A stretch of 64,000 nt of DNA from Deltaproteobacteria bacterium (GTDB lineage: Bacteria > Desulfobacterota > GWC2-55-46). Position numbers and translations under genes: made by a program. The DNA is taken from NCBI GenBank assembly GCA_016218105.1, contig JACRET010000001.1, positions 29,527 to 93,526 of the forward strand, written 5' to 3'. Shown piece by piece: positions 28,463-37,301 of the stretch (positions are counted from its first letter, which is position 1; every line of letters starts with the position of its first letter). The notes beneath the pieces are model-generated. The model saw only the letters and a list, made by a program, of their open reading frames with translations. It did no database searches and had not been told where the DNA came from.

Positions 28463-28843
28463 TCAAGAGTATCTCTGGGCTGTGGTTATGATCTCCTCCG
28501 CGAAAAAGGGTTTCCTTAAAAACTCGTCTATCATGCCCTCCTTTATTCCCTGGTATATGGCGGTGTCGGCATCCTTGAAGTACCCTGTAAAGAGCACAAC
28601 CTTTGAAACAGGGCTTATCTCCTTTATTTTCCTGAAGGTCTCAAGACCATTCATCCCAGGCATCACCATATCCATAAAGACCAGAGAATACCGTGATTTC
28701 AGTACCTCTTCGAGGGCATCTTTTCCGCTTGTCACGTAAAATGCCTTAAATCCCGCGCCTTTAAGGATCTCTGACATCCCGAGGCCGACTGATTCCTCAT
28801 CATCGACTATCAATATGTTTTTTGGTTCCTTTTCCCCTGACAT
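28463..28843 (-). CDS. Single-domain response regulator (CheY-like)
   Basis: 126 residues, receiver domain only: acidic pair DDEES, phospho-acceptor in YSLVFMDMVMPGMNG, conserved Thr (VLFTGY) and Lys (FLRKPFF). It has no output domain, so it acts by protein contact or phosphotransfer. GGGGG precedes the ATG. Immediately downstream of the haem-sensor kinase at 28936 (92-nt gap holding an R3 repeat), its probable cognate kinase. Confidence 0.88.
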   Translation of the reverse strand: MSGEKEPKNILIVDDEESVGLGMSEILKGAGFKAFYVTSGKDALEEVLKSRYSLVFMDMVMPGMNGLETFRKIKEISPVSKVVLFTGYFKDADTAIYQGIKEGMIDEFLRKPFFAEEIITTAQRYS

Positions 28844-28908
28844 ATGGCCAACCCCCTTATTTTATCGGCAGGTTTCATGAAAGCTTAAAGATCTTAACCG
28901 GCTGTAGA

Positions 28909-28938
28909 TTGAAGCTATGCGCTCGCGATGCGTATTCA
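28909..28938. repeat. Family R3 repeat, hairpin-less copy
   Basis: GATTGAAGC joined directly to ATGCGCTCGCGATGCGTATTC: the flanks of the R3 unit at 372-420 without the CCCCGCGG hairpin. Flush with the stop codon (28936-28938) of the sensor kinase. Confidence 0.45.
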
Positions 28939-30879
28939 CTTCTTTTTGATGGGCAGATAGACCCTGAATATTGCTCCGCCGCCCGCGTTATTCTCGAATT
29001 CTATCATACCCCCGTGCTCCTTTACGATCGACTGCGATATCGAAAGGCCAAGCCCGATATTGAGCCCTCCGCCCTTCTCCTTTGTGGTAAAGAAGGGATC
29101 GAACATCTTTTCTTTTACCTCATCGGAAATACCGGGGCCGGTGTCCCTCACCTGGGCTACCGCGTACTCCAGGTCTTCCCTCTTTACCAGGTATGTGGAG
29201 ATGAATATCCTTCCGTTGCCGTTTATGGCGTCACGGGCGTTCTTTAACAGATTGAGCGCCACCTCCATTATCCTGCCTTTGTGACCCATTATCTCAGGCA
29301 GGTCGGGCTCATAATCGGCGATGATATCTATTGAGCTCAACTTCATCTCGGATACGAAAAGGCTCAACGTAGCCCTTATCGTCTCGTTCAGGTTCATGGG
29401 CTCATAATCCGCTTTCGAAGGCCTGGAATACGTAAGCACATCAAGTATTATGTACTTGGAGCGCACCGCGGCCTCTCTCATCTTTTCAAGGAGAAAATAG
29501 TCGGGGTGTTTCCTGTCCGTTCTCCTCAACAATGCCTCGCAGATGCTTAATATCCCGGCTATCGGGCTATTAAGCTCATGAGCGATCCCCGCCCCCATCT
29601 CGCCAAGGGATATGAGCTTGGCGGACTGTATGAGCCTCTGTTCGGAATACTGCAGCTTTTTATAGGCTGTCTCCAGTTCCTTGAGAGAATCGTCAAGCTT
29701 CAAGGTCCTCTCTCTGACCGTATCCTCAAGCTCAGAGACGTATTTGTTCAGAGTGGCTACGAACCCCTTTCTCTCGGTGAGGTCTCTCCATATCTCCTGC
29801 ATATAGAATTTCCCGTCAAACTCAAAGACAGACGCGGCTATTTCAACCGGCACGCTGAAACCGTCCTTTTTGATTATAACCGCGTCATGCAGATACCCCT
29901 TGCCGTCATGCTTCCACCTTTTAAATACCTCCATGTACTCTGAAACCTTCTCAGGCGGATAAAGGTCTTCAGAGCGCATGTTAAGGAGTTCCTGTAATGA
30001 ATACCCGGTCAGAACAGAGGCGGCGGGATTGGCGTCGGCTATCATCTTTGTGCTCATGTCTTTAAGCAGGATCGCGTCAGCCGCCATCTGGACAAGCCTG
30101 GAGTGTTTCTCGCTCAAATATCTGAGCCTTTCAGTCGCATTATGGAGGGATTCCGCCATCTGGTCGAACGCAAGACCGACATCTTCGAATTCATCGCCGG
30201 TCTTAATGCCCACCCTGTGCCAGAAATCACCTTCGGCCAGCGCCAAAGCCCCCTTTTTAAGGCTTTCGAGCGGCTTTAAAAGCCTTTTATTGACCGTAAC
30301 GAGTATTGCCATGAAGATCAGTAAAAGGATACCTCCGCACCAGTAAATGAATCCCCTGCTGTGGCCTAATATCGCTCCCTCGTATCTTTTCATGGAAATT
30401 TCAACGGAGACGGCCCCGCTTACGTCGCCGGCCTTCGCGGTATGGCAGGTCATGCAATCCTCAAAAAATACAATGGGCCTTACGACCCTTACCGTCATGT
30501 GACCGTCATGAGACCCGAATTCCGTTCCCCTGCGGCCTTCAAGGGCCTGCCTGTCCAGCTCATCTATGGGCAGTTCGTCTTCTTCAATCCCGAATTGCCT
30601 GTCGAGGTGAGCGCCATGTATAATCCGCAGATCCTCTATATCGCCGGCATTCCTGAACCTCTCGATTATAAGCCTGTTCTCTTTCCTCCCTCCGCCTAGC
30701 CTCATCGACGTATAAAGCTGATGAAAGACGGTTTCAGAGATCTGTTCGGCCTCGCTTATGCCTATTTCATCAAGGAGTTTTTTGCTTGAACGTATGTCAT
30801 AGATAAAGAGCGCAAGCATCCCCAGGAGCAGGATGCCTCCGATATAGAGATTAAACCTGTTGGTAAGTTTAAGCCTCAT
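28936..30879 (-). CDS. Sensor histidine kinase with periplasmic c-type haem domain
   Basis: 647 residues. An N-terminal span, then a periplasmic domain of about 150 residues containing one CMTCH haem site (VFFEDCMTCHTAKAGDVSG) in a Tll0287/DUF3365-like context, a second span, HAMP, PAS (LVQMAADAILLKDMSTKMI), coiled coil, HisKA (GEMGAGIAHELNSPIAGI) and HATPase (ALNLLKNARDAI; GLNIGLGLSIS). A covalently bound haem in the sensor suggests detection of redox state, O2, NO or a haem ligand outside the cytoplasm. Likely acts on the CheY-like protein encoded downstream. Confidence 0.88.
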   Translation of the reverse strand: MRLKLTNRFNLYIGGILLLGMLALFIYDIRSSKKLLDEIGISEAEQISETVFHQLYTSMRLGGGRKENRLIIERFRNAGDIEDLRIIHGAHLDRQFGIEEDELPIDELDRQALEGRRGTEFGSHDGHMTVRVVRPIVFFEDCMTCHTAKAGDVSGAVSVEISMKRYEGAILGHSRGFIYWCGGILLLIFMAILVTVNKRLLKPLESLKKGALALAEGDFWHRVGIKTGDEFEDVGLAFDQMAESLHNATERLRYLSEKHSRLVQMAADAILLKDMSTKMIADANPAASVLTGYSLQELLNMRSEDLYPPEKVSEYMEVFKRWKHDGKGYLHDAVIIKKDGFSVPVEIAASVFEFDGKFYMQEIWRDLTERKGFVATLNKYVSELEDTVRERTLKLDDSLKELETAYKKLQYSEQRLIQSAKLISLGEMGAGIAHELNSPIAGILSICEALLRRTDRKHPDYFLLEKMREAAVRSKYIILDVLTYSRPSKADYEPMNLNETIRATLSLFVSEMKLSSIDIIADYEPDLPEIMGHKGRIMEVALNLLKNARDAINGNGRIFISTYLVKREDLEYAVAQVRDTGPGISDEVKEKMFDPFFTTKEKGGGLNIGLGLSISQSIVKEHGGMIEFENNAGGGAIFRVYLPIKKK

Positions 30880-31006
30880 TATAGGTACCGTAAGATTTTT
30901 TTCCGGGAAGTATTCGGGGTGAGAAAATGCTGGAGCCGGTGGTTATGGGAAAGAATTTTCTTCCCGGGACATAATCAGTTCAATCTTATCCAATAGCTGC
31001 TTTTTG

Positions 31007-31591
31007 TCAATTACCCGTCAGGTTATGGCTTTTAAAGAAGCTTACGAAATAATCGACCCCAGACCACATGGTAAGCACGAAGGACACAAGGAGCAGCGCC
31101 GAACCCGCAAGGTGAAAATCAAAACCCATGAAGGGATAATGCATCAGGAGCGGTACGATGCATACTATCTGTGAGATGGTCTTGATCTTTCCAAGCCTGC
31201 TCGCTGAAATGACCACGCCCATGTCTGAAGCTATTGCGCGAAGTCCCGTTACCGCCATTTCACGGGATATCATGAGGGCAATGATCCACGCGGGAACCCT
31301 TCCGAGCGGAATAAGCATTATAAACGCCGTTGTTATCAGAAGCTTATCGGCCAGAGGGTCAAGGAATTTGCCAAGGGAAGTGATTACACCCATCCTGCGG
31401 GCCAGATACCCGTCAAGCCAGTCCGTCAGGCAGACGAGAATGAAGATGCCAGCCGTAATCGCGCTTAAAAGCCTCCCGGGCGACAGCAGAAGATAGACGA
31501 ACAACGGGGCAGAGCCTATCCTGATGATGGAAAGGCTGTTGGGAAGGTTTAAAAAACTCACCCGCGGCTCTGAGGACATAATTTCACTCAT
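31007..31591 (-). CDS. pgsA: CDP-diacylglycerol--glycerol-3-phosphate 3-phosphatidyltransferase
   Basis: 194 residues, the normal length. CDP-alcohol phosphotransferase motif in DWLDGYLARRMG...GKFLDPLADK (D-x2-DG-x2-AR-x8-G-x3-D-x3-D) and five to six membrane spans; the N-terminus NLPNSLSIIRI is typical of PgsA. Makes phosphatidylglycerophosphate. The start is either 31591 or the second Met four codons later; neither has a strong ribosome site. Confidence 0.93.
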   Translation of the reverse strand: MSEIMSSEPRVSFLNLPNSLSIIRIGSAPLFVYLLLSPGRLLSAITAGIFILVCLTDWLDGYLARRMGVITSLGKFLDPLADKLLITTAFIMLIPLGRVPAWIIALMISREMAVTGLRAIASDMGVVISASRLGKIKTISQIVCIVPLLMHYPFMGFDFHLAGSALLLVSFVLTMWSGVDYFVSFFKSHNLTGN

Positions 31592-31659
31592 TTTTTCTTG
31601 CTATTATTTATTACAGATAAAGGAAGGGAATTCAAGCAAAAAGACGGAAGAATCTACCT

Positions 31660-32253
31660 CTATTTCCCTGCGCCCCTGTATTGGCTGTAATAGTAGAGCA
31701 CCCTCTTTACGTATGTCTGGGTTTCGGAGTACGGGGGTATGGAGCCGTATTTCAACACAGCGTTCTCTCCGGCGTTATAAGCCGCGACGGCCAAAGGGAC
31801 CTTCCAATCGAACATCTTAAGGAGTTTGCTCAGGTACCTTATCCCGCCCTCCACGTTCTCCTCAGGGTCATGTATGTCCCTGACGCCCATGAGCCTTGCG
31901 GTCTCCGGCATAAGCTGCATGAGCCCCCTCGCGCCTTTAACGGAGACAGCCCTCGCGTCAAAATCAGATTCAGCCTTGACGATGGCCTTTACCAGCTTCG
32001 GGTCTATCCCGTATCTCTGCGAGGTATTATATATGATATCCTCGAACCTGCTGTTAGACGATATCCTGTATGAGGCGTTCCTTGGCCCTGAATTGCGTTC
32101 TGACATCATCCATTTGTAATTCGAAGATGTCGGGACGTTCGTGATGTGCACGACGCCGTTCTCGTCGGTATACTTGTAGAAATCCGCGTGGGCCGCGGAG
32201 ACCAGCATGAAGATTACCGGGAGGAACAGGAGGTATATAATTTTTATCGTCAT
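31660..32253 (-). CDS. Periplasmic lytic transglycosylase (SLT/LysM-less, DUF4124 N-terminus)
   Basis: 197 residues. Signal peptide ending AAHA, a short DUF4124-like segment (DFYKYTDENGVVHITNVPT), then a goose-lysozyme-like SLT domain with the catalytic Glu in KAIVKAESDFDARAVS, followed by GARGLMQLMPETA and AYNAGENAV. Cleaves peptidoglycan glycan strands. Common as a small housekeeping or envelope-insertion enzyme; no secretion-system genes are adjacent. The 68-nt gap to pgsA shows nothing notable. Confidence 0.93.
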   Translation of the reverse strand: MTIKIIYLLFLPVIFMLVSAAHADFYKYTDENGVVHITNVPTSSNYKWMMSERNSGPRNASYRISSNSRFEDIIYNTSQRYGIDPKLVKAIVKAESDFDARAVSVKGARGLMQLMPETARLMGVRDIHDPEENVEGGIRYLSKLLKMFDWKVPLAVAAYNAGENAVLKYGSIPPYSETQTYVKRVLYYYSQYRGAGK

Positions 32254-32390
32254 ATTACCGTTTCGCTAAGGTTATGGCTCTGAAGCAACAAACCTTGCCC
32301 TTAAGTGTACAATGTGATTTAAAAAAGGGCAAGCCCTTTATACATGACAATGCAAAACAATTAATAAATTCAACTACTTGCATTTAAAAA

Positions 32391-32419
32391 TTGACAAAGA
32401 GTCACTCTTGTCATAATCT
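32391..32419 (+). promoter_or_regulatory. Sigma-70-like promoter with overlapping inverted repeat, upstream of nadB
   Basis: TTGACA (32391-32396), 17 nt, TAATCT (32414-32419). The spacer carries an almost perfect dyad: TGACAAAGAGT and ACTCTTGTCA around a central C (32392-32413). About 150 nt before nadB in a 320-nt divergent gap (32254-32573), which also has a small AACCGC / GCGGTT hairpin at 32493-32508. The dyad could be a repressor operator. Confidence 0.55.
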
Positions 32420-32573
32420 TGAAAAGTTCCCTCACATATAATATCGTCCGTTACTCATGAAACTTAAAGATATAGAGCTCCGAACGGGTATGAACCGCGC
32501 TTGCGGTTTCAGCTGTGGATAATGGAAAAATCATGCCCTGGAGTTTCAATTTAAATCTGAAAGAGGCTTTCCA

Positions 32574-34187
32574 TTGGAAATAAGGTCTGATTTTTTAGTC
32601 ATCGGGAGCGGCATAGCTGGTTTAAGTTTCGCCTTGAAGGCGGCCCAAACCGGCACCGTATCCATTATAACCAAACGCTCGATAAGGGAGTCCGCCACCT
32701 TTTACGCCCAGGGCGGCATCGCCTCGGTATCAAGCAAGGAAGACACCTTCGAGGCCCACATAAAAGACACCTTATACGCCGGGGCCGGGCTGTGCCACAA
32801 AGATATCGTGGAGGTGGTGGTAAAGGACGCGCCTGCGCGCATTCAGGAGCTTATACAGCTTGGGGTCAAGTTCTCCAGCCGCTCGACCGGCGCCGATGTG
32901 GAGCTGGACCTGGGGAAGGAAGGCGGCCATTCAAAGAGAAGGATAGTACATGCAGAGGACCTGACCGGCAGGGCCGTAGAAGAGGCCCTTGTGGCGGCGA
33001 TAGAGTCGAACAGGAACATAAAGGTATTTGAAAACCATATCGCGGTAGACCTTATCTCCCATTCCAAATTCGTGGAAAATACGGGAGAGGAGATCATATG
33101 GGGCGCTTACGCCCTGAATAAAGATACGGGTGAAGTTTATACCTTTTTATCGAAAGCCACGATACTCGCCACAGGCGGGGCCGGCAAGGTATACCTTTTC
33201 ACCTCAAATCCCGATATCGCCACTGGGGACGGCATCGCCATGTCATACCGAGCCGGGGCTGAGATCGCGAACATGGAGTTCATCCAGTTCCATCCGACCT
33301 GCCTTTACCACTCAAAGGCTAAGAGTTTTCTTATTTCAGAGGCGTTAAGGGGGGAAGGCGGCCTCTTAAAGCTTAAAGACGGGACCACCTTCATGAAAGG
33401 CCACCATCCGATGGCGGACCTCGCCCCAAGGGATATTGTCGCCAGGGCCATCGACTTTGAGCTTAAAAAAAGCGGCGACGATTGCGTCTATCTGGATATC
33501 AGCTTCAAACCCTCCAAATTTATAAAGGAACGGTTTCCCAATATTTACGGCAAATGCCTTGAGTTCGGGATAGACATTACGGAGGCCCCCATCCCTGTAG
33601 TGCCTGCGGCACATTACACATGCGGAGGGGTGCTGACCAATAAGGACGGGCTTTCTTCCTTAAGCAGGCTTTATGTGATCGGAGAGACCGCCTGCACCGG
33701 GCTCCACGGGGCGAACAGGCTCGCGTCAAACTCCTTGCTCGAATCGCTTGTTATAGCCGAGAGGGCGTCGATCCACGCCAGGGATGTAGTCAGGCGCACG
33801 TCCGGCCCGATCCCCGCGATACCCGAGTGGGAGACGAGGGGCGCCGTGGTGAGCGATGAGGCTGTCGTTATCAGCCAGAACTGGGACGAGATAAGAAGGT
33901 TCATGTGGAATTATGTCGGCATCGTAAGGTCTGACAAGAGGCTTGAGCGCGCGCAGAGGCGGATCAGCCTCCTTAAAGAAGAGATAAACGAGTACTATTG
34001 GGATTTCAAGATAACGAATAATCTGATCGAACTTCGGAACATCTCTACGGTAGCCGAGCTTATCATAAAATCGGCGAGCCTGCGGAAGGAATCGAGGGGG
34101 CTCCATTACAATATAGATTATCCTGAAAAGGATGACGTGAACTTCATGAAGGATACTGTCTTGAAGCTTGGGGTCGAGCCTGCGTGA
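32574..34187 (+). CDS. nadB: L-aspartate oxidase
   Basis: 537 residues. N-terminal FAD-binding GSGIAGLSFALKAA, the succinate-dehydrogenase-like flavoprotein core (ATFYAQGGIAS; EFIQFHPTCLY; LRGEGG; HYTCGGVLTN) and the C-terminal helical region of NadB. Oxidises L-aspartate to iminoaspartate, the first step of NAD synthesis, using fumarate or O2. TTG start at 32574 with AGAGG 7 nt upstream; the first codons lead straight into the FAD strand. Single gene, converging on the hybrid kinase at 34229. nadA and nadC are not in the window. Confidence 0.94.
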   Translation: MEIRSDFLVIGSGIAGLSFALKAAQTGTVSIITKRSIRESATFYAQGGIASVSSKEDTFEAHIKDTLYAGAGLCHKDIVEVVVKDAPARIQELIQLGVKFSSRSTGADVELDLGKEGGHSKRRIVHAEDLTGRAVEEALVAAIESNRNIKVFENHIAVDLISHSKFVENTGEEIIWGAYALNKDTGEVYTFLSKATILATGGAGKVYLFTSNPDIATGDGIAMSYRAGAEIANMEFIQFHPTCLYHSKAKSFLISEALRGEGGLLKLKDGTTFMKGHHPMADLAPRDIVARAIDFELKKSGDDCVYLDISFKPSKFIKERFPNIYGKCLEFGIDITEAPIPVVPAAHYTCGGVLTNKDGLSSLSRLYVIGETACTGLHGANRLASNSLLESLVIAERASIHARDVVRRTSGPIPAIPEWETRGAVVSDEAVVISQNWDEIRRFMWNYVGIVRSDKRLERAQRRISLLKEEINEYYWDFKITNNLIELRNISTVAELIIKSASLRKESRGLHYNIDYPEKDDVNFMKDTVLKLGVEPA

Positions 34188-34228
34188 GAGCGGATTACGG
34201 CTTTTAAAAGCGCCGGCAGGCTTATCGC

Positions 34229-35296
34229 TTATCTCTTTCCGGCAGGGCGGAGTTTTACCGTTACCGCCGTCCCCTCCCCTTTTTTGCTCTCCACATCTAT
34301 GTCCCCGCCATGATCGTGTATTATCCTGTATGTGATCGTAAGGCCCAGCCCGGCCCCTTCGAATTTCGAGGATTGGAAGGGGTTGAAAATTTTTCTAAGC
34401 TCGTCGGGGTTTATTCCGATGCCGTTGTCGGATATCCTGATCATTAAAGTCTGATCGGGCGCCGTGGACGTTTCAACTTTTATCTCCCCCTTTTTTTCTA
34501 TGGCTTCGACCGAGTTCTGCAGGATATTGTAGAGGGCCGTCTTGAAGTTTCCGTAATCGAGGTTGACCGGCGGCGGGGCTGGCATCAAAACCGCGTTTAT
34601 GGCGATCTCCTTGTCAATGCCTTCGATGAATTCCTTTATGTCGTTTACCGATTCGCTTACCGCCTTGTTTACGTCCCCGGGGACGAGGGTTGAGACGAGT
34701 ATCCTCTTGTATTCATCTATCCTCTGAAGCATCCTCTCCAGGCGCTGGACGGATTTTATGATCCACTGCGCGTACTCCTTGTGCTGGGGGTCTGTCTCGC
34801 CCTCAAAGAGCCTTCTGGCCATGCCTCCGATGGCCGTCAGGGGATTTCTGATCTCATGCGCGATGCCGTCCACCATGCCGCCGAGCGCGGCCATCTTCTC
34901 GGATTCCCTGAGCCTTGTCTGAAGGGCGCGCATACGCAGGAGGGATTTGACCCTGGCGGCGACCTCTTGAAGGCTGTAGGGCTTATTGATGTAATCCTCG
35001 GCACCGACCTCGAAACCAAGCACCTTATCCTCTATCTCAGTCCTGCCGGTCAGCATTATTACCGGGATATACCTTGTCTCCTCACGCGACTTGAGGTGCC
35101 TTAGAGCCTCATAACCGTCCATCTGAGGCATCATAACATCCATAAGGATCAGATCAGGCGGGTCAGCCTCTACCCTGGCGAGCGCCTCTATCCCATTTCT
35201 GGCATTTGCGACTTCATACCCCTCCCGCTCCAGTTTAGCCGTAAGGAGCGCAAGGTTCCTTTCATCGTCATCTACGGCAAGTATCCTTGGCTTCAT
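34229..35296 (-). CDS. Hybrid receiver-histidine kinase
   Basis: 355 residues, soluble. N-terminal receiver (ILAVDDDERN; D in LILMDVMMPQMDG; INKPYS), short coiled coil, HisKA with phospho-His in VDGIAHEIRNPLTAIGG, and HATPase (ILQNSVEAIEKKG; GAGLGLTITYRI). No sensor or membrane segment, so input probably arrives through its receiver. Its ATG overlaps the stop of the TPR lipoprotein gene by 4 nt and thus is coupled to the mla genes. Confidence 0.9.
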   Translation of the reverse strand: MKPRILAVDDDERNLALLTAKLEREGYEVANARNGIEALARVEADPPDLILMDVMMPQMDGYEALRHLKSREETRYIPVIMLTGRTEIEDKVLGFEVGAEDYINKPYSLQEVAARVKSLLRMRALQTRLRESEKMAALGGMVDGIAHEIRNPLTAIGGMARRLFEGETDPQHKEYAQWIIKSVQRLERMLQRIDEYKRILVSTLVPGDVNKAVSESVNDIKEFIEGIDKEIAINAVLMPAPPPVNLDYGNFKTALYNILQNSVEAIEKKGEIKVETSTAPDQTLMIRISDNGIGINPDELRKIFNPFQSSKFEGAGLGLTITYRIIHDHGGDIDVESKKGEGTAVTVKLRPAGKR

Positions 35297-36237
35297 CTTG
35301 CTTTATTGTCTCCGGAGAGCAGCCCGTCCCTGATGCCTTTATAGAACGCGGCCTTCTCTTCATTTCCCATTTCTTTATAGATATATATCATCCTGTCAAG
35401 ACTTTTGGCCGCGTGCAGCGCAAAGCCGCCGTTAAGGCTCACAAGATAGCATCTCTCGAAAAGGAACAGGGCGTCCCTGGATTTGCCGTCCTCAAGCTTC
35501 AGTTCCGCCATATTCTCCAGGTCCGCGGCTATCTTCAAGGCATCGCCGTTGGACTTGTCTATCCTGTACGCGTCCTCAAAATGAAGGGCGGCCTCTACGG
35601 CCTTGCCCTCCTGGCGTTTAAGCCTGGCGAGCCCCCTGTATGAATTGGCGGCCTCTGTTCCATTGCCGTCCGTCCCGCCGATCTCAAGCGCCTTTCTGAA
35701 AAGCTCCTCAGCCTCTTTCCCCCTGCCTGTATCCATGAAGATATAGGCCTTCAGGTTGACCTTGGCAGCGGATGTTACGGAGAGCCTTCCGTCTATAGCC
35801 ATCGATTCTTCAAGATGAGAGAGTGCGGCCGCGGAGTTGCCCGCCATGAAACCAGCCTTGGCAAGGGTCACATACGCCTCAGCAAGCCCCCTGTCTTCCT
35901 TGATCTCGATCCCTAGCCTGACAGCCTCATTCAGAAAAGACGACGCCTCGTTATACTGGCCAAGGGCTATGTATACCCTGCCGATATCGACAAGGTCAAG
36001 TATTTCCGAATGCCTGTCATCGATAGACCTGTCTATCCTGAGGGCCTCCATGAACCTGTCGAGCGACCGCTTGTAATTCCCGTTGTTGAATTCCTCAACC
36101 CCATGATGCCTTGATTCGGCGGACTTCGATACAAGGAGCTTGTCCTGCAGGCGCGGCGCGCATCCGTAGAGCAGTATCGCCGCCATAAAAAATCTGATAG
36201 ACATCCTGAATAAAACAACCAATTTTAAAAACCACAT
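35293..36237 (-). CDS. TPR-containing lipoprotein
   Basis: 314 residues. The N-terminal signal with lipobox LLYGC suggests lipidation at Cys. The remainder is six or more tetratricopeptide repeats (NYKRSLDRFMEALRID; QYNEASSFLNEAVRLG; NSAAALSHLEESMAID; KAVEAALHFEDAYRID). Starts 3 nt after the mlaD stop and ends in a 4-nt overlap with the hybrid kinase. It could be a periplasmic scaffold linking the Mla complex to an outer-membrane partner, or a sensor for the kinase; no direct evidence for either. Confidence 0.75.
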   Translation of the reverse strand: MWFLKLVVLFRMSIRFFMAAILLYGCAPRLQDKLLVSKSAESRHHGVEEFNNGNYKRSLDRFMEALRIDRSIDDRHSEILDLVDIGRVYIALGQYNEASSFLNEAVRLGIEIKEDRGLAEAYVTLAKAGFMAGNSAAALSHLEESMAIDGRLSVTSAAKVNLKAYIFMDTGRGKEAEELFRKALEIGGTDGNGTEAANSYRGLARLKRQEGKAVEAALHFEDAYRIDKSNGDALKIAADLENMAELKLEDGKSRDALFLFERCYLVSLNGGFALHAAKSLDRMIYIYKEMGNEEKAAFYKGIRDGLLSGDNKAR

Positions 36238-36240
36238 GGC

Positions 36241-37293
36241 TTACTTGTTTCCTCCGGCGTTCCCCGCCTTGTCGATTCTATTTTCCTTCCCATTATGCCC
36301 ATTATTATCGAGAAGGAAACTGTCAAACGGTATGAGCTCCGGGCTTTTGGCGGGCGGCGCCATCAGCCGTAAAGGCCAGCTCTCTTTTACACCCTTGATC
36401 ATCGTCTTGCTCTCGCGTAAAGTCTCATCCGCGTTTATGAGTATCTCCCTTATCCTCGGGGTTTCACCTACAAGCCCGTCGGTCAAAATCTTAACGTTAT
36501 CGGCTATCCTGTCTATCTTCTCTACGGTCGCGGGGAATTTTTCAGCGGCTGCCCCGGCCTTGTCCGTTATGTTTTCGATCTTGACCATTATCGGCTCAAG
36601 CCTCAAAAAAGCCCTGTTTACGTTTTCAATGGCGGAGCTGCTCTTGTCATTGAGGTTTATGACCAGCCTGTCCGCATTTTTGACCGCCGCCGACGCGTCT
36701 CTGAGGGTCTGGTCCAAGGTCTTTCTGGTTTCTTTTACCTCTGACGTAAGGTCTTTCAGATTCCCGAGCATCACCTTGATGTCTCCATCGGGGCTGTTTA
36801 CGTAATGGATGATATCCTTCACCTCGGTCAGGATCGGCTTCATCTCGGTGATAAGCTCTTCCATGCCGCCCGCCTTCTCGAAAGGGATGCTGTCGCCGTC
36901 GGCAAAGGTGCGCTTGGTGCCGTCTCCCACCGTTATCTCGACATACGGGTCTCCGATAAGGCCTTCTTTCGAGAGCCTCGCCACGGAGCCATGACGGATC
37001 CACTTCTCGTATTTTTTATTAAGCTCCGTTACGGTCCTGACCTTCGCGTCTTCGGTAAGCTCAATCTTCTTGACCCTCCCCACCTTGAAACCGGAGAGCT
37101 TTACAGGCATGCCCTCGACAAAGCCCGAGCCGCTCTCGGACGTAAAATGCAGACGGTACTTCGTCGTGAAGAGGTCCTTCTCAAGGCCTATCATGATAAA
37201 AACGGCTACTATGCCCAGGACGGCAACGGCGACCATGATCCCTGTCTTAAGCTCAAGGTTTTTAAATCTCGGGTCATTCTGCTTTATAGTCAT
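36241..37293 (-). CDS. mlaD: MCE-domain substrate-binding protein MlaD
   Basis: 350 residues. Single N-terminal membrane anchor (ELKTGIMVAVAVLGIVAVF), then one MCE domain (YRLHFTSESGSGFVEGMPVK...GDPYVEITVG), followed by a long helical region of about 190 residues rich in heptads (VKNADRLVINL; NADETLRESK). The helical tail is longer than in E. coli MlaD and could form a periplasmic tunnel or coiled coil. Part of the mlaEFD phospholipid ABC transporter; 8-nt gap from mlaF. Confidence 0.9.
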   Translation of the reverse strand: MTIKQNDPRFKNLELKTGIMVAVAVLGIVAVFIMIGLEKDLFTTKYRLHFTSESGSGFVEGMPVKLSGFKVGRVKKIELTEDAKVRTVTELNKKYEKWIRHGSVARLSKEGLIGDPYVEITVGDGTKRTFADGDSIPFEKAGGMEELITEMKPILTEVKDIIHYVNSPDGDIKVMLGNLKDLTSEVKETRKTLDQTLRDASAAVKNADRLVINLNDKSSSAIENVNRAFLRLEPIMVKIENITDKAGAAAEKFPATVEKIDRIADNVKILTDGLVGETPRIREILINADETLRESKTMIKGVKESWPLRLMAPPAKSPELIPFDSFLLDNNGHNGKENRIDKAGNAGGNK

Positions 37294-37301
37294 ACATTCC
37301 C

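Noticed and set aside
32457..32522. 21-codon ORF between the nadB promoter and nadB
   Set aside because: It starts at an ATG with no ribosome site and has no recognisable leader-peptide feature; also runs through a small hairpin.
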